DNA of 36,656 nt from NCBI GenBank assembly GCA_965222485.1, contig CBDCUC010000023.1, forward strand, positions 1 to 36,656. Reading direction: 5' to 3'. Position 1 is the first letter of the stretch. Every line of letters starts with the position of its first letter. The translations under genes and the position numbers were made by a program. This DNA is from CBDCUC01 sp965222485 (GTDB lineage: Bacteria > Pseudomonadota > Alphaproteobacteria > Rhizobiales > Hyphomicrobiaceae). Under the pieces are notes generated by a model that saw only the letters and a program-made list of their open reading frames with translations, searched no databases and had not been told where the DNA came from. Shown in pieces: positions 23,755 to 32,143 of this stretch.

Positions 23755-24960
23755 ATGGCTTCGGCAACCACAATATCAAAGATCGATATCCACGACACAA
23801 CGGCGCAGTACGAGCGCGCACTTATCAACTTTGAGCGCGACACCACAGTGTGCGAAGAAAATCGTCAGTACATTCTGCGGTTTTTACGTGATTGCCAGCT
23901 CGGCAAGACGGTGCGTGGCCGACAAAAAACAAAGATCAGCGAACGGCGTCTGTTAAAATACATCTACCTTCTGCGCCGCATCAATCATTGGCTTGGTAAC
24001 AAGGATCTTCGGCAAATCACGCAAGACGATATGGAGCAGTTCATCGCGCGGCTTGAACGCAATGCGTTGACGCATTCAGATGGTCAAGGCGTGCACGCTG
24101 TCGCGTACGCTGATTGGACGCGGCGTGATATCAAGGTGTGCTTAAAAAAGTTCTATAAATGGTTGCTTGGTAATAACAGACAGTATCCAGAGCTTGTCGC
24201 GTGGGTTGACACCAGCATCCAGGATCACGCACCGCCCTGCCTGAGCATTGATGAGATCAGAAAGTGTATTGAGTACGCCACGACCATCAAAGGCAAGGCC
24301 TTACTCTGGGCGTTGTTTGAGACAGGTGCCCGAATAGAAGAGTTGCTCAATGTTCGGCTGTGTCATGTTGCAGACAAGCAGACGCACTTTCTTATCTGGA
24401 TTGAGTTTCCAAAAACATACAAACGCAACGTGCCGGTGTTTGAAGGCCGAGAATATCTGCAGCGGTGGTTGGCTGATCATCCTCACCGAGAGGAAAATAA
24501 CGCGCAGCTGTTTCCGATGTCATATGCTGCGGTGTCGAAGTTTTTAAAGCGTCTTGGTGAGCGCGCATTGGACAAGCGCATTACGCCACACTTGCTGCGC
24601 CATAGCTTTGCAACCTGGCTCGCCTCAAAGAAAGTAGGGCGTTATCAGATGTGCAAATTATTAGGATGGGCGATGGCTTCAGACCAACCAGATCGCTACA
24701 TCGATCGCGTTGGCGTTGTCGAAGAAGAGGCAATCCAATCCATACGAGGCGATGAGCTATCGCGCGTTGAAAAGGAGAACCTGCAGCTCAAAGGAACGCT
24801 TGATCGACTTGAAGCTCAGTGCAATCAACTGCAGGAGCGTTTAGATCAGCACGGTGAGCAAGAGAAGTTGCTCAATGAGTTGTTTCGTGATGAGCGCGTG
24901 CTTGCTGCGGCGGTGGCGCGGATAAAGCAAACTGGCGCTGATCGCGGATTGTTGCGATAG
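23755..24960 (+). CDS. Tyrosine recombinase/integrase, archaeal type
   Basis: 401 residues. A SAM-like N-terminal domain (about 20-145) is followed by the catalytic domain: Arg193 in GARIEELLNV, HLLRHS (His279, Arg282), and the nucleophile Tyr315 in DRYIDR. The second His is Trp305 (LLGWAMAS), as in archaeal XerA-like integrases I recall. A C-terminal coiled coil (about 330-385, ENLQLKGTLDRLEAQCNQLQ) is an extra. It would insert or excise the mobile unit at an attachment site that I could not find. Leaderless start from the TATA box 25 bases before. Confidence 0.9.
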   Translation: MASATTISKIDIHDTTAQYERALINFERDTTVCEENRQYILRFLRDCQLGKTVRGRQKTKISERRLLKYIYLLRRINHWLGNKDLRQITQDDMEQFIARLERNALTHSDGQGVHAVAYADWTRRDIKVCLKKFYKWLLGNNRQYPELVAWVDTSIQDHAPPCLSIDEIRKCIEYATTIKGKALLWALFETGARIEELLNVRLCHVADKQTHFLIWIEFPKTYKRNVPVFEGREYLQRWLADHPHREENNAQLFPMSYAAVSKFLKRLGERALDKRITPHLLRHSFATWLASKKVGRYQMCKLLGWAMASDQPDRYIDRVGVVEEEAIQSIRGDELSRVEKENLQLKGTLDRLEAQCNQLQERLDQHGEQEKLLNELFRDERVLAAAVARIKQTGADRGLLR

Positions 24961-25022
24961 TAGAAAACACTGAGTTGGAATACCATCTATGAGGCGGCAC
25001 GTTTGTGTGTTGGCGCAGAAGC

Positions 25023-25047
25023 AAACCGCTCGTTTAATGGGCGGTTT
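25023..25047. repeat. Hairpin after integrase
   Basis: AAACCGC (25023-25029) and GCGGTTT (25041-25047) with an 11-base loop. Possible attachment-site half, operator or RNA hairpin just upstream of the small gene at 25071. Confidence 0.5.
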
Positions 25048-25070
25048 AGTAAGATGGTTGGAGTTCAGGT

Positions 25071-25322
25071 ATGGCGAGTGGAAATGAGGACCTCAATGAC
25101 AGGGGCAAGTTTACTAAGTTGATGTCAACGATCGATGATCTTGTCGTTTTTCGCGCAACAATAGAAGAAATGTTTGGACGGCTACAGGGTGATGAGGTGC
25201 TGTAGGAGAAAGCGAGAGAGTTGCTACGGGTGGTGATGGAAAAGCAAATGGCAGCTCAGACGGCGTTTCAAGTACTGATTGAAAGAATTGAGAACTCGGA
25301 ACAGGATGACGAAATTCACTAA
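25071..25322 (+). pseudogene. Small helical gene interrupted by an in-frame TAG
   Basis: From ATG 25071 the frame runs 44 codons (NDRGKFTKLMSTIDDLVVFR, ATIEEMFGRLQG), meets TAG at 25203, and goes on in the same frame for 38 more (EKARELLRVVMEKQMAAQTA, FQVLIERIENSE) to TAA at 25320. Both halves are amphipathic helix, so the stop looks recent or is read through. No family. Confidence 0.5.
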
Positions 25323-25335
25323 CAACAGGAGCGCG

Positions 25336-26220
25336 CTAAGCGGCTAGGCAAACTGTTTTTGACGTGCCAGCGCTATGGCATTTTAATTCGCTTTTTTCAA
25401 TTTCATAGTTTGCACGTCTTGCTTTTGAAATAGTTAATTTTGAATCGGATGAATATGCTTTAAAATTATTTTGTGAAAATCCACAATCTGCAATGTGAAA
25501 TTCTACATCTTTTGCAGGCCTAATTTCAATTTCGTTTCCAGATACAAGAAAATCTGAGTCTCGTACTTGTCGCATGGTAATGCAGCCAAGGACTACGTCA
25601 CGTGCTTCACCGACATGAAACTCAAGTTCTGATCCAACAAAAGAACTTACTTGCGCGAGAATTCCGTTTGGAAGCTCAATTCGTTCTGCTTCAACAATTG
25701 TGATCGTACCATCATCATCTAACCGAAAACCAACAATTTTATCTGCTTTAATGCCACCAACTTCAACACGATCTGCTTTTGCTATTTCGACTTTATCGCC
25801 TTCTTGTCTATAGTCTTGGGCGTTTGTTGCTTTGGTTTGTTTTTTTGTTCCGGTGTGGGTGACTTCTTGGGCACGGCCTGCTGATGAACGCTGAGTGCTT
25901 ACTCTAACACCTGCGGATCCTTCTGTTATTTTTGCTGAAGGTGAATTTGCTTCGATTACTTCTGGTGCTTCAATACCACCAGGAGTTCCTGTTGCCGTTC
26001 CACCATTATCCAAACTCACCTCCACATCAACATTCGGAGATCTTGCAGTACAGGGACCCTGAAGGCACGCACCAGTACTTACCCCCGTTGGAACTTCCAC
26101 AGTAGGTTGTGGTTCAGGTGGCCAAGGAACGCTATTCCCGGTTGATGCTACATCATCTGCAAGAACTATTGGAAGAAAAATTGCTAAGAATATTGAACTT
26201 AAAAATAGTAATCTAACCAT
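25336..26220 (-). CDS. Large secreted surface protein, module copy 2, truncated
   Basis: About 294 residues from ATG 26220 with a signal peptide (MVRLLFLSSIFLAIFLPIVL). That start leaves a 31-base gap after the small gene, exactly as in copy 1. The beta-rich core is near identical in sense to copy 1 (TMRQVRDSDFLVSGNEIEIR, FHIADCGFSQNNFKAYSSDS, ISKARRANYEIE), then the protein ends after CHSAGTSKTVCLAA where copy 1 continues for another 200 residues. The DNA is much more AT-rich than copy 1, with A/T in most third positions. Truncated, but with no stop or frameshift in what remains. Confidence 0.75.
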   Translation of the reverse strand: MVRLLFLSSIFLAIFLPIVLADDVASTGNSVPWPPEPQPTVEVPTGVSTGACLQGPCTARSPNVDVEVSLDNGGTATGTPGGIEAPEVIEANSPSAKITEGSAGVRVSTQRSSAGRAQEVTHTGTKKQTKATNAQDYRQEGDKVEIAKADRVEVGGIKADKIVGFRLDDDGTITIVEAERIELPNGILAQVSSFVGSELEFHVGEARDVVLGCITMRQVRDSDFLVSGNEIEIRPAKDVEFHIADCGFSQNNFKAYSSDSKLTISKARRANYEIEKSELKCHSAGTSKTVCLAA

Positions 26221-26251
26221 CAGGTTAAATCTAGAATAAACATATTTAAAT

Positions 26252-26794
26252 TTATCCTTCCTTAACAAAGCTTTTTATCCAATCTGAAACTCGGTTATCC
26301 CCCAGGTCAAATCTTTGGAATTTCCCGTTACCCTCTACATCAAGGAGAGTGTACTCAAAAGGAGGCTTCCCATTTGTATCAACATTAAATCCGTAAACTC
26401 TCTTAATTCCTTTCGTATTCTGTACAGATAACTCTGCAATTATACTACCATCTGATTGTTTAAAATAAGCTATAGTAGTCTCCTTGCCAGGAATTCCCTT
26501 TAGTACGTCTGCTTTTATGCTATTCATGTAGCTTGCAGCCTTAGTATTTGGAGGTTGATATGCAACTTTCTCTACTCCAGACCCACTAGGTTTACTTATC
26601 GGAGCGGCATCTGCAACTCTGGTATTCTTTTTGTCAGCAGCATACACTGGCTGCGTTCCAACTAAATTATGAATTCCAACAGAATTATTATCATATAATC
26701 CAGGTGACATCATCGCTGCAATTCCTGCAACAGCACCAGTACTATACTTTCTAACCATTTCCCCAATTCCAGAATTTTGTTTTGGTTGATACAT
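26252..26794 (-). CDS. Secreted small protein, module copy 2
   Basis: 180 residues from ATG 26794, chosen because MYQPKQ matches the MAYEPKQ start of copy 1. Export segment TGAVAGIAAMMSPGLY, a linker longer than in copy 1, then the shared domain: NTKAASYMNSIKADVL, YGFNVDTNGKPPFEYTLLD, VEGNGKF. AT-rich like its partner. Works with the large protein 31 bases downstream in the same order as copy 1, but on the opposite strand. Confidence 0.75.
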   Translation of the reverse strand: MYQPKQNSGIGEMVRKYSTGAVAGIAAMMSPGLYDNNSVGIHNLVGTQPVYAADKKNTRVADAAPISKPSGSGVEKVAYQPPNTKAASYMNSIKADVLKGIPGKETTIAYFKQSDGSIIAELSVQNTKGIKRVYGFNVDTNGKPPFEYTLLDVEGNGKFQRFDLGDNRVSDWIKSFVKEG

Positions 26795-26831
26795 TTTGTC
26801 TTCACCCACACCCCATTATGATTGTTTTGCG

Positions 26832-26851
26832 AAAAACGCTTAAGCGTTTTT
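26832..26851. promoter_or_regulatory. 20-base perfect palindrome before module copy 2
   Basis: AAAAACGCTTAAGCGTTTTT is a perfect palindrome 38 bases upstream of ATG 26794. Its CGCTTAA core sits where the TATA box of copy 1 sits. It may be TATA plus operator or a strong hairpin. Confidence 0.6.
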
Positions 26852-27025
26852 TCGATTTGAAAAATTCAGCCCGCATAAAACAGTTTTAGTTTTCGCCCCA
26901 TTTAATTTCTCAAATGGATGCGGGCGAACCGGTCGACAAATCGCGTGCGACGAAAGTACGTAGGGGGAGTGTCTTGACCAAGAATTGCGTGAGTGGCCAG
27001 ACGCCGCACGCCAGAAACCCTAGGC

Positions 27026-27195
27026 CCTTAAATCATATCATGAACCGGCATCGTGGCCAATGCCATGAGGGTGAAGCCCATGGGGATCACCCTCATCTTG
27101 GTGAGAAGCGATAAAGGGCTGGGATTCCTGCGGTTTAGCAGTCCTATTGAGCACGAAACTTAAAACTGGAAGCTCAGGTAAGCTCCGGTTTCAGC
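27026..27195 (+). ncRNA. Candidate structured RNA
   Basis: Three hairpins follow one another: GGCAT/ATGCC (27047-27051, 27060-27064); a 10-base perfect stem ATGAGGGTGA/TCACCCTCAT (27065-27074, 27087-27096) with CCCATGGG in the loop; CTGC/GCAG near 27128-27141; and a 12-base stem with one bulge at 27163-27191 closed on CAGGTA. A TATA-like CTTAAATC precedes them at about 27026-27034. Short frames here are not convincing. The rest of 26852-27368 shows nothing I can name. Confidence 0.4.
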
Positions 27196-27368
27196 GGGCG
27201 CTAGGATGGATCGTAGGTAGCGGGGGGATGGGTATAGGGCTCAGTGCCCATTGGTGTTGTGCGCTCAGGGTGCGGACAAGATTGATATGTGCCTGGCTTG
27301 GTTTAGTGGTCGGGTGATTTCGTATTCGGGTTGTTGTTGAAAACCATAAATTTCGCTGTCGAAGAGTT

Positions 27369-29027
27369 GTGAAACTAAAAGACGATAATGAAAAAAGAGC
27401 AGTAATAGAGCGCGTACAAAAGGAATGGTGGGATTATTTCTCGTTATGCCTAGATGAAAACACGCCGCGCTTGTCCACGGAATCAGTTGGGCGGTGCAAT
27501 AAGAGCGAAAGTGCCGGAACTCTTGCAGAGACGTCACCAATTGTAAGGTATCGGAGCGACGCAAATAAAGAAAGCAAGATAGTTACGCGAAGCGAGATTG
27601 AAGCGCTACTGAATTTTGAACGTGACGTTGCAGCTGGAATTGACTGGAATGAGTTAGAGGCTGGTGCGGCTTACCCTGTCCCCCGACCAAGAAAAGAACC
27701 GCTTCCACCAGAACCTAAAAGCCCTGGCGAACGAGTAGGCCTTAACAGAGAAAAAGCGAGTGGTGAAGCGTTAGAAAATATGCGGCAAAGGGTTGGTCGA
27801 CTTTTACCCTGTGTGTTGAATGTTCCAAGGAGAGCAGCAACGGAAGCAGCATATCATGCAGCAGTGGATGCCTGGCGATCAACAGTCGAGGAAATGGAAG
27901 ATGTTGGCAGTCGAGAGCTTCAGATATACGCGGATCAAGTCGCATACTGGAGCGTATGGACACATAGAATTGGCAAACAAAACGAGAGAGCCATTGCTCG
28001 GTGGAACGATGGGCGGCAACAGTGGGAGGCGGATCAGGCGCAACGCCGGCGCCTCATTCGATTGATCAAGGGTCGTTATGCGCAGGGGGATGCATGGGCG
28101 ATAAGGCAATACTGCAAACTTGTTTTATCAAGGAACATTTACCCGCGTTGTTTTCCAAAGGTCATGAAGATCGCGTACGACCGTGCCAATCACACAGTGA
28201 TAGCGGAACCAGAATTGCCTAACCTTCTTGAGGTGGCAGTGGTGCAATCGCTTAGTGGTCGTTCGCCAGTCGTTGGTGACGAGCGTATGAAACTTCATGA
28301 ACAGGCGCAATATGCTGTGGCGCTTCGCATTTTGCGTGATCTATCGAGTGCCGATGTTGCTGGGGCCATTAAGAGGGTAACAGTGAATGGATGGCTTTCC
28401 AGCACGAGCACAAAGACAGGTAGGAAGCGTCGTGTATGTGCTTTATCGGTAGGTGCCAAAAAGGACCGGATTCTGAGTTTGGATCTGAAAAAGATTGAGG
28501 GCAGGGATGCATTCAAGTCCTTGGGAGGTGTCTGTTGTAAAGACTGGTCCTCTCCTAATGGAGTTGTGCCGGAGGCGATCATCAAAGACTGCTCATGGGC
28601 AAAAGATGCGCAGCAACGCTTATCGCAAGGCATTGTGCGACTGGAAACGTTGCAACCCAAGGAGCTTGAAGAGCTTGTTGCTGAGTTGTTGCGCCGAGAG
28701 CTTAAGAGCAAGGATGTTCAAGTAAAAGTGGTCGGCAAGCGCGGTGACGGGGGAGTTGACATTGTCGTGACGGGGCGGGACGCGATATCCGGCGGGAAAA
28801 CGCTGGTGCAGGTAAAACGGCGTAGACGGGCGGTAGAAGTCGAGGCGGTGCGTGAGCTTTACGGCGCGGTGATTAACGCAGGAGCCAACAAAGGGATACT
28901 GGTAACAACGTCGTATTTCGGGGAAGCGAGCAGGCGTTTTGTGAGGAACAAACCTATTTCCCTTCTTTCCGGTCAGGATCTGATTGCATTGCTTAAGAAG
29001 TACGGTTTGGACTCCTGGATGGGATAG
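27369..29027 (+). CDS. Mrr-like restriction endonuclease
   Basis: 552 residues from GTG 27369. The last 115 residues are an Mrr_cat PD-(D/E)XK domain: LEELVAELLRREL, GKRGDGGVDIVVTG (catalytic Asp), TLVQVKRRRR (Gln-x-Lys), then the Mrr-typical GAVINAGANKGILVTTSYF. This type cuts methylated or otherwise marked foreign DNA. The N-terminal 200 residues are helical and charged with no family assignment, and the middle (about 270-400) may sense DNA. It fits the defence theme. No methylase partner is next to it. Confidence 0.85.
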   Translation: MKLKDDNEKRAVIERVQKEWWDYFSLCLDENTPRLSTESVGRCNKSESAGTLAETSPIVRYRSDANKESKIVTRSEIEALLNFERDVAAGIDWNELEAGAAYPVPRPRKEPLPPEPKSPGERVGLNREKASGEALENMRQRVGRLLPCVLNVPRRAATEAAYHAAVDAWRSTVEEMEDVGSRELQIYADQVAYWSVWTHRIGKQNERAIARWNDGRQQWEADQAQRRRLIRLIKGRYAQGDAWAIRQYCKLVLSRNIYPRCFPKVMKIAYDRANHTVIAEPELPNLLEVAVVQSLSGRSPVVGDERMKLHEQAQYAVALRILRDLSSADVAGAIKRVTVNGWLSSTSTKTGRKRRVCALSVGAKKDRILSLDLKKIEGRDAFKSLGGVCCKDWSSPNGVVPEAIIKDCSWAKDAQQRLSQGIVRLETLQPKELEELVAELLRRELKSKDVQVKVVGKRGDGGVDIVVTGRDAISGGKTLVQVKRRRRAVEVEAVRELYGAVINAGANKGILVTTSYFGEASRRFVRNKPISLLSGQDLIALLKKYGLDSWMG

Positions 29028-29053
29028 CAAGTAGGTAGGTTGAAACATTGCGC

Positions 29054-29374
29054 TTAGTCGCCGCCAAACACAGGCGCGCAATAAATTACAAACAGCGCAT
29101 TCTTGTAGCGCATGGTGCCGCAGACAAGGTTATAGAAATCAAATTCTTTGAGTGAGTGTCTTCTTCTCAGATGGCTTGGAAAAAGCAGGTATTTTGCTCC
29201 TTGATGACGCGCCCCGGTTTTGGTGAATGTCGTTTTGGCGGTAATCGCTTCAGTTGAGAATACGCCAAGCCTGGTAAGCGCGCCTCCCAGTTGTTCGTAC
29301 TCGTGTGTGCCAAGGAGCGCCTTGACCTTGACGCCTTTTGCACGCGAGCCGTTCTCAACCTTTATGATTTTCAG
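29054..29374 (-). CDS. Small basic protein with CTG start
   Basis: 106 codons: KIIKVENGSRAKGVKVKALL, TKTGARHQGAKYLLFPSHLR, SLKEFDFYNLVCGTMRYKNA and a TAA stop at 29054. The frame has no ATG, GTG or TTG near its start, but CTG at 29374 follows GAGGTGA by six bases, and that SD also contains the stop of the upstream winged-helix gene. So it is almost surely translated from CTG in the same operon. No family assigned; a nucleic-acid binding protein is possible. Confidence 0.55.
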   Translation of the reverse strand: MKIIKVENGSRAKGVKVKALLGTHEYEQLGGALTRLGVFSTEAITAKTTFTKTGARHQGAKYLLFPSHLRRRHSLKEFDFYNLVCGTMRYKNALFVIYCAPVFGGD

Positions 29375-29380
29375 AAGTCG

Positions 29381-29827
29381 TCACCTCTTCGTTTGTTCTA
29401 CACGTTGATCATTGATGCGCAGCCAAACGCGGTAGCCATCGGTTCTTTTGACAATGAGTTGGCGGGAGATGAGGGGCGCAAGGTAGGCGTTAATTGCGCC
29501 TTTTGAGACGTGGGCTTCTTTGACGATTTGAGTGAGTTTGATTTCTAGGAAGCGCGAGCGGTGGTAGTCGAACTTGCTCAACAGGCATTCGAGGATCTTT
29601 CGCTGCGGGAAGCGAAGAGTTGGGTCAGCGGCGTATGTAGCAAGAAGGCGGTGTGGCTTTGAAGACAGGTTGAGGTGGGCATTCCGGTAGTTGGACAGTG
29701 CTGTATCAAGGAAGGTCAGCGCATCGGTACCAACGGATAGGCGTTGGTCGAGCCGATCGATTTGCTGATGGACATAGGACTTGATTTCGTCGACAGCCGT
29801 TCTGATTTCATGGTTTGCGATGTCCAC
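29381..29827 (-). CDS. Winged-helix DNA-binding protein
   Basis: 148 residues from GTG 29827, behind GGGGGTGG. A helical N-terminus (IRTAVDEIKSYVHQQIDRLD) is followed by a winged helix in the last 75 residues (FPQRKILECLLSKF, LTQIVKEAHVSKGAINAYLA, RQLIVKRTDGYRVWLRI). Likely transcription regulator of itself and the small gene downstream. Confidence 0.75.
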   Translation of the reverse strand: MDIANHEIRTAVDEIKSYVHQQIDRLDQRLSVGTDALTFLDTALSNYRNAHLNLSSKPHRLLATYAADPTLRFPQRKILECLLSKFDYHRSRFLEIKLTQIVKEAHVSKGAINAYLAPLISRQLIVKRTDGYRVWLRINDQRVEQTKR

Positions 29828-29876
29828 GTTCTACCACCCCCTTATTAGTAAAGCGTGGAGTGAGTAGGTTGTTGGA

Positions 29877-29886
29877 GTTTATAAAT
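29877..29886 (-). promoter_or_regulatory. TATA-like box of the winged-helix operon
   Basis: Minus strand ATTTATAAAC lies 49 bases before GTG 29827, leaving a leader with an SD. A good archaeal-type TATA match. Confidence 0.45.
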
Positions 29887-30074
29887 GCCACGGTTGGGAT
29901 TGGAACCGGTTGGGAAATAGAGGCGGGATGATAGCGAGAGGACTAGGTGGTGGTGGTTAGCACTCTTTTTAGCGAGTGCCGCTAATTATAGGGAGCAAGA
30001 GTCGACTTGGTTTCGGGTCCATGCATCGAACGTGTGACGTTAAGATGTATGCGTATTGACAATGTGGTGTTGTG

Positions 30075-31748
30075 TTAGCTGCGTCCGTTTGCTGCAATGC
30101 TTGTCATCTTAGCGCGTAGATATTCCATCACAGCGCGCTTGTCTCTAAGTTGCGTTGGAAGGCCGTTCCACTTTTGGTGAAAGAAGTTTTCGAATTCGTT
30201 GGGGGTGGCACTGTCGCTGATGTCGACAAAGAACGTGGCGCGGTTCGAGTTTTTGGCGGTCCAGCGTTCCATCCAGACCTTTTCATGCGATGCGACTTGC
30301 CAGTTAAGTGTTGGGTCGTTGATGTCCAGGGCGTGCAGGCCAAAGGCGGATTCCTGGTCGCGGTCAGCGAGTGCGATTTCAAATCCCGGTAGCTCGAGGA
30401 GTTCAAGCGTCCGGGAAATCCTTTCCAAGCGCCTTCTGGGCATGTCGTTATATTCTTTGGTGTGCGGTGCATAAGGGAGCGCGCCGCTCTGTACATAGTA
30501 ATCCAGCGCTCTCATTGAGCAGATCTGACGAAATTGATAGGTATTGGCGCGCACGCGCTGTTCAATGGCGTTGATGCGATCGAGTTCCGATTGCACCCAG
30601 CTCCTGCTGCCCAGAGCCTTAGTCCGCTTAGTATGAAAATTTGACCAATGGTGTCCGGGCGTGAAGAAGGCTTTTGGGACAGTAAAAGTCGTCAAGAACG
30701 GTGCCATCAAGTATCGATGGCCTGGAGAACGTTCCGAGGCGACAAGGTCTTCATGCCAGTTCGTATATTCGGTTCGCGAACGTATGTTCATTAGCGGCGC
30801 CGTCTGCTGAACTTTGAGCAGGTGCCAGTGGTGTGGCAGGGCGTGTGAACAATCGGGTGGCAGATAGATTGCCGCATCAATTCCTCTTGCACTAGAGGTG
30901 GCGAACAGGATCAAAGAGCCAACTTCTGGGATGATTAGATATTCGCAGTTTGTTTTCTCACTTTGTCCCCTATACAGGTGCGTATCGTAAGGCGTCTTGT
31001 TTTTGTGCAATGGGTGCCGTCTGCCGGCTAATGCCAGACATCTTAGCGTATTGAGCAGGAAGCGCGTTGTGCTTGCAGCGTCGTTGATGGGGGACCAAAT
31101 ATGATGAACTCGGTATCCCTTTAAGATCGCTTCTCGCAACAGGTGCCACCAAAGATAGCTGACTATTGGCTTCTCATAGAGATTGCGCGTTACGTTCTTG
31201 AACGTGATGTAGATGGATTGTTCCTGGCGCTTGTGATGTCTCAGGGCTTTGCGCAATAATTGAACCGCAGCAACAACGACCTGTTCGGTGCCAGCGAACT
31301 CTGACGCCTTGACGCTTTCGAGCCTGTGACGAATATCATTAGGTGTGAGCTCGGATTTGAACCGCGCAAGGTAGTTTGAAAGTTCTCTGTCCAGATTAGT
31401 ACGCGAGTTGTAGTTTCTGTTTGGGTTCTTGCGTTTAGCGGGAAGAACACTCTTGTCAGATGCCCGTGACAATTCGCGAATTATTTTACCGGCGAGATTC
31501 GCGCCTGTTGTTGGCTGGATGTGATGCAGGAAGTGCTCGGGCTTGTGGCCTATGCACACGGCATAGCGTTGTAAAAAGTCTTCCGGGTTAGCGGGCGCTG
31601 ATAGCCCTCTCTCGATGCCTGATAAGAATGCCGGGGTAATTTTGAGCTGATGAGCAACGTCGGTGACTGTGCGCTCTTTTGCTTGTCTTGCTGGGCGCAA
31701 GAAGCCAAAGCGTGCATTGGGCGGAACCGGCTTGTCTTTTCGGGGCAT
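30075..31748 (-). CDS. Large XRE-family regulator with unknown C-terminal region
   Basis: 557 residues. The N-terminus holds a helix-turn-helix (about 15-75, KERTVTDVAHQLKITPAFLS, GIERGLSAPANPEDFLQRY). The remaining 480 residues match no family I can name; they contain mixed alpha/beta segments such as EYLIIPEVGSLILFATSSAR and a His-rich stretch. ATG 31748 was chosen because it begins just before the HTH. It lies divergent to the gene at 32144, across a palindromic operator, so it probably controls itself and perhaps that gene. Confidence 0.75.
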   Translation of the reverse strand: MPRKDKPVPPNARFGFLRPARQAKERTVTDVAHQLKITPAFLSGIERGLSAPANPEDFLQRYAVCIGHKPEHFLHHIQPTTGANLAGKIIRELSRASDKSVLPAKRKNPNRNYNSRTNLDRELSNYLARFKSELTPNDIRHRLESVKASEFAGTEQVVVAAVQLLRKALRHHKRQEQSIYITFKNVTRNLYEKPIVSYLWWHLLREAILKGYRVHHIWSPINDAASTTRFLLNTLRCLALAGRRHPLHKNKTPYDTHLYRGQSEKTNCEYLIIPEVGSLILFATSSARGIDAAIYLPPDCSHALPHHWHLLKVQQTAPLMNIRSRTEYTNWHEDLVASERSPGHRYLMAPFLTTFTVPKAFFTPGHHWSNFHTKRTKALGSRSWVQSELDRINAIEQRVRANTYQFRQICSMRALDYYVQSGALPYAPHTKEYNDMPRRRLERISRTLELLELPGFEIALADRDQESAFGLHALDINDPTLNWQVASHEKVWMERWTAKNSNRATFFVDISDSATPNEFENFFHQKWNGLPTQLRDKRAVMEYLRAKMTSIAANGRS

Positions 31749-31805
31749 GAGGGCAGCGGATGTTAGGGTTGGAAGCCTTGAAAAGCATATGAAATTCACA
31801 AGAAT

Positions 31806-31836
31806 ATGTTATTAATAACATTATTAACTGTGTCAA
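31806..31836 (-). promoter_or_regulatory. Sigma-70-like promoter with 16-base palindrome
   Basis: TTGACA on the minus strand (31836-31831) and an AT-rich -10 region inside the perfect palindrome ATGTTATTAATAACAT (31806-31821). An autorepressor at the palindrome would cover the -10 box. TCAACTACA motifs also occur in inverted orientation on both sides of 31840-31905. Between 31749 and 32143 I see only these sites. Confidence 0.6.
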
Positions 31837-32143
31837 CTACATAGTGTAAGCGTTATGCGTCAGTTCATCGATGAATATCATGTAGTTAAGTTGTAGTTGA
31901 TTTCTATTACAGTTTGGATATCTTGGTTACTGAGCGACAGAAAGGTGCGCCAAAGGCCCATATCTTGTTAATAATGGTGCGCCTCGCCGCTGTTGTCGCA
32001 TCGGATTTCCGGGGATGGCTCATAAGGTTTTTTGGTTTGGGATCTGTCCTCTGTCCGCGCAGGGCGCCGGACTGGTGATGCGGTAGCTTCGAGAATCGGT
32101 TGCGTCGTCTGTTCCTTCGATGCTGGGTGGAAGGACTGAATCG

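Noticed and set aside
26914..27114. A 66-codon frame across the candidate RNA
   Set aside because: It has no SD, an unusual His/Arg-rich content and overlaps strong hairpins, so RNA is the better reading.
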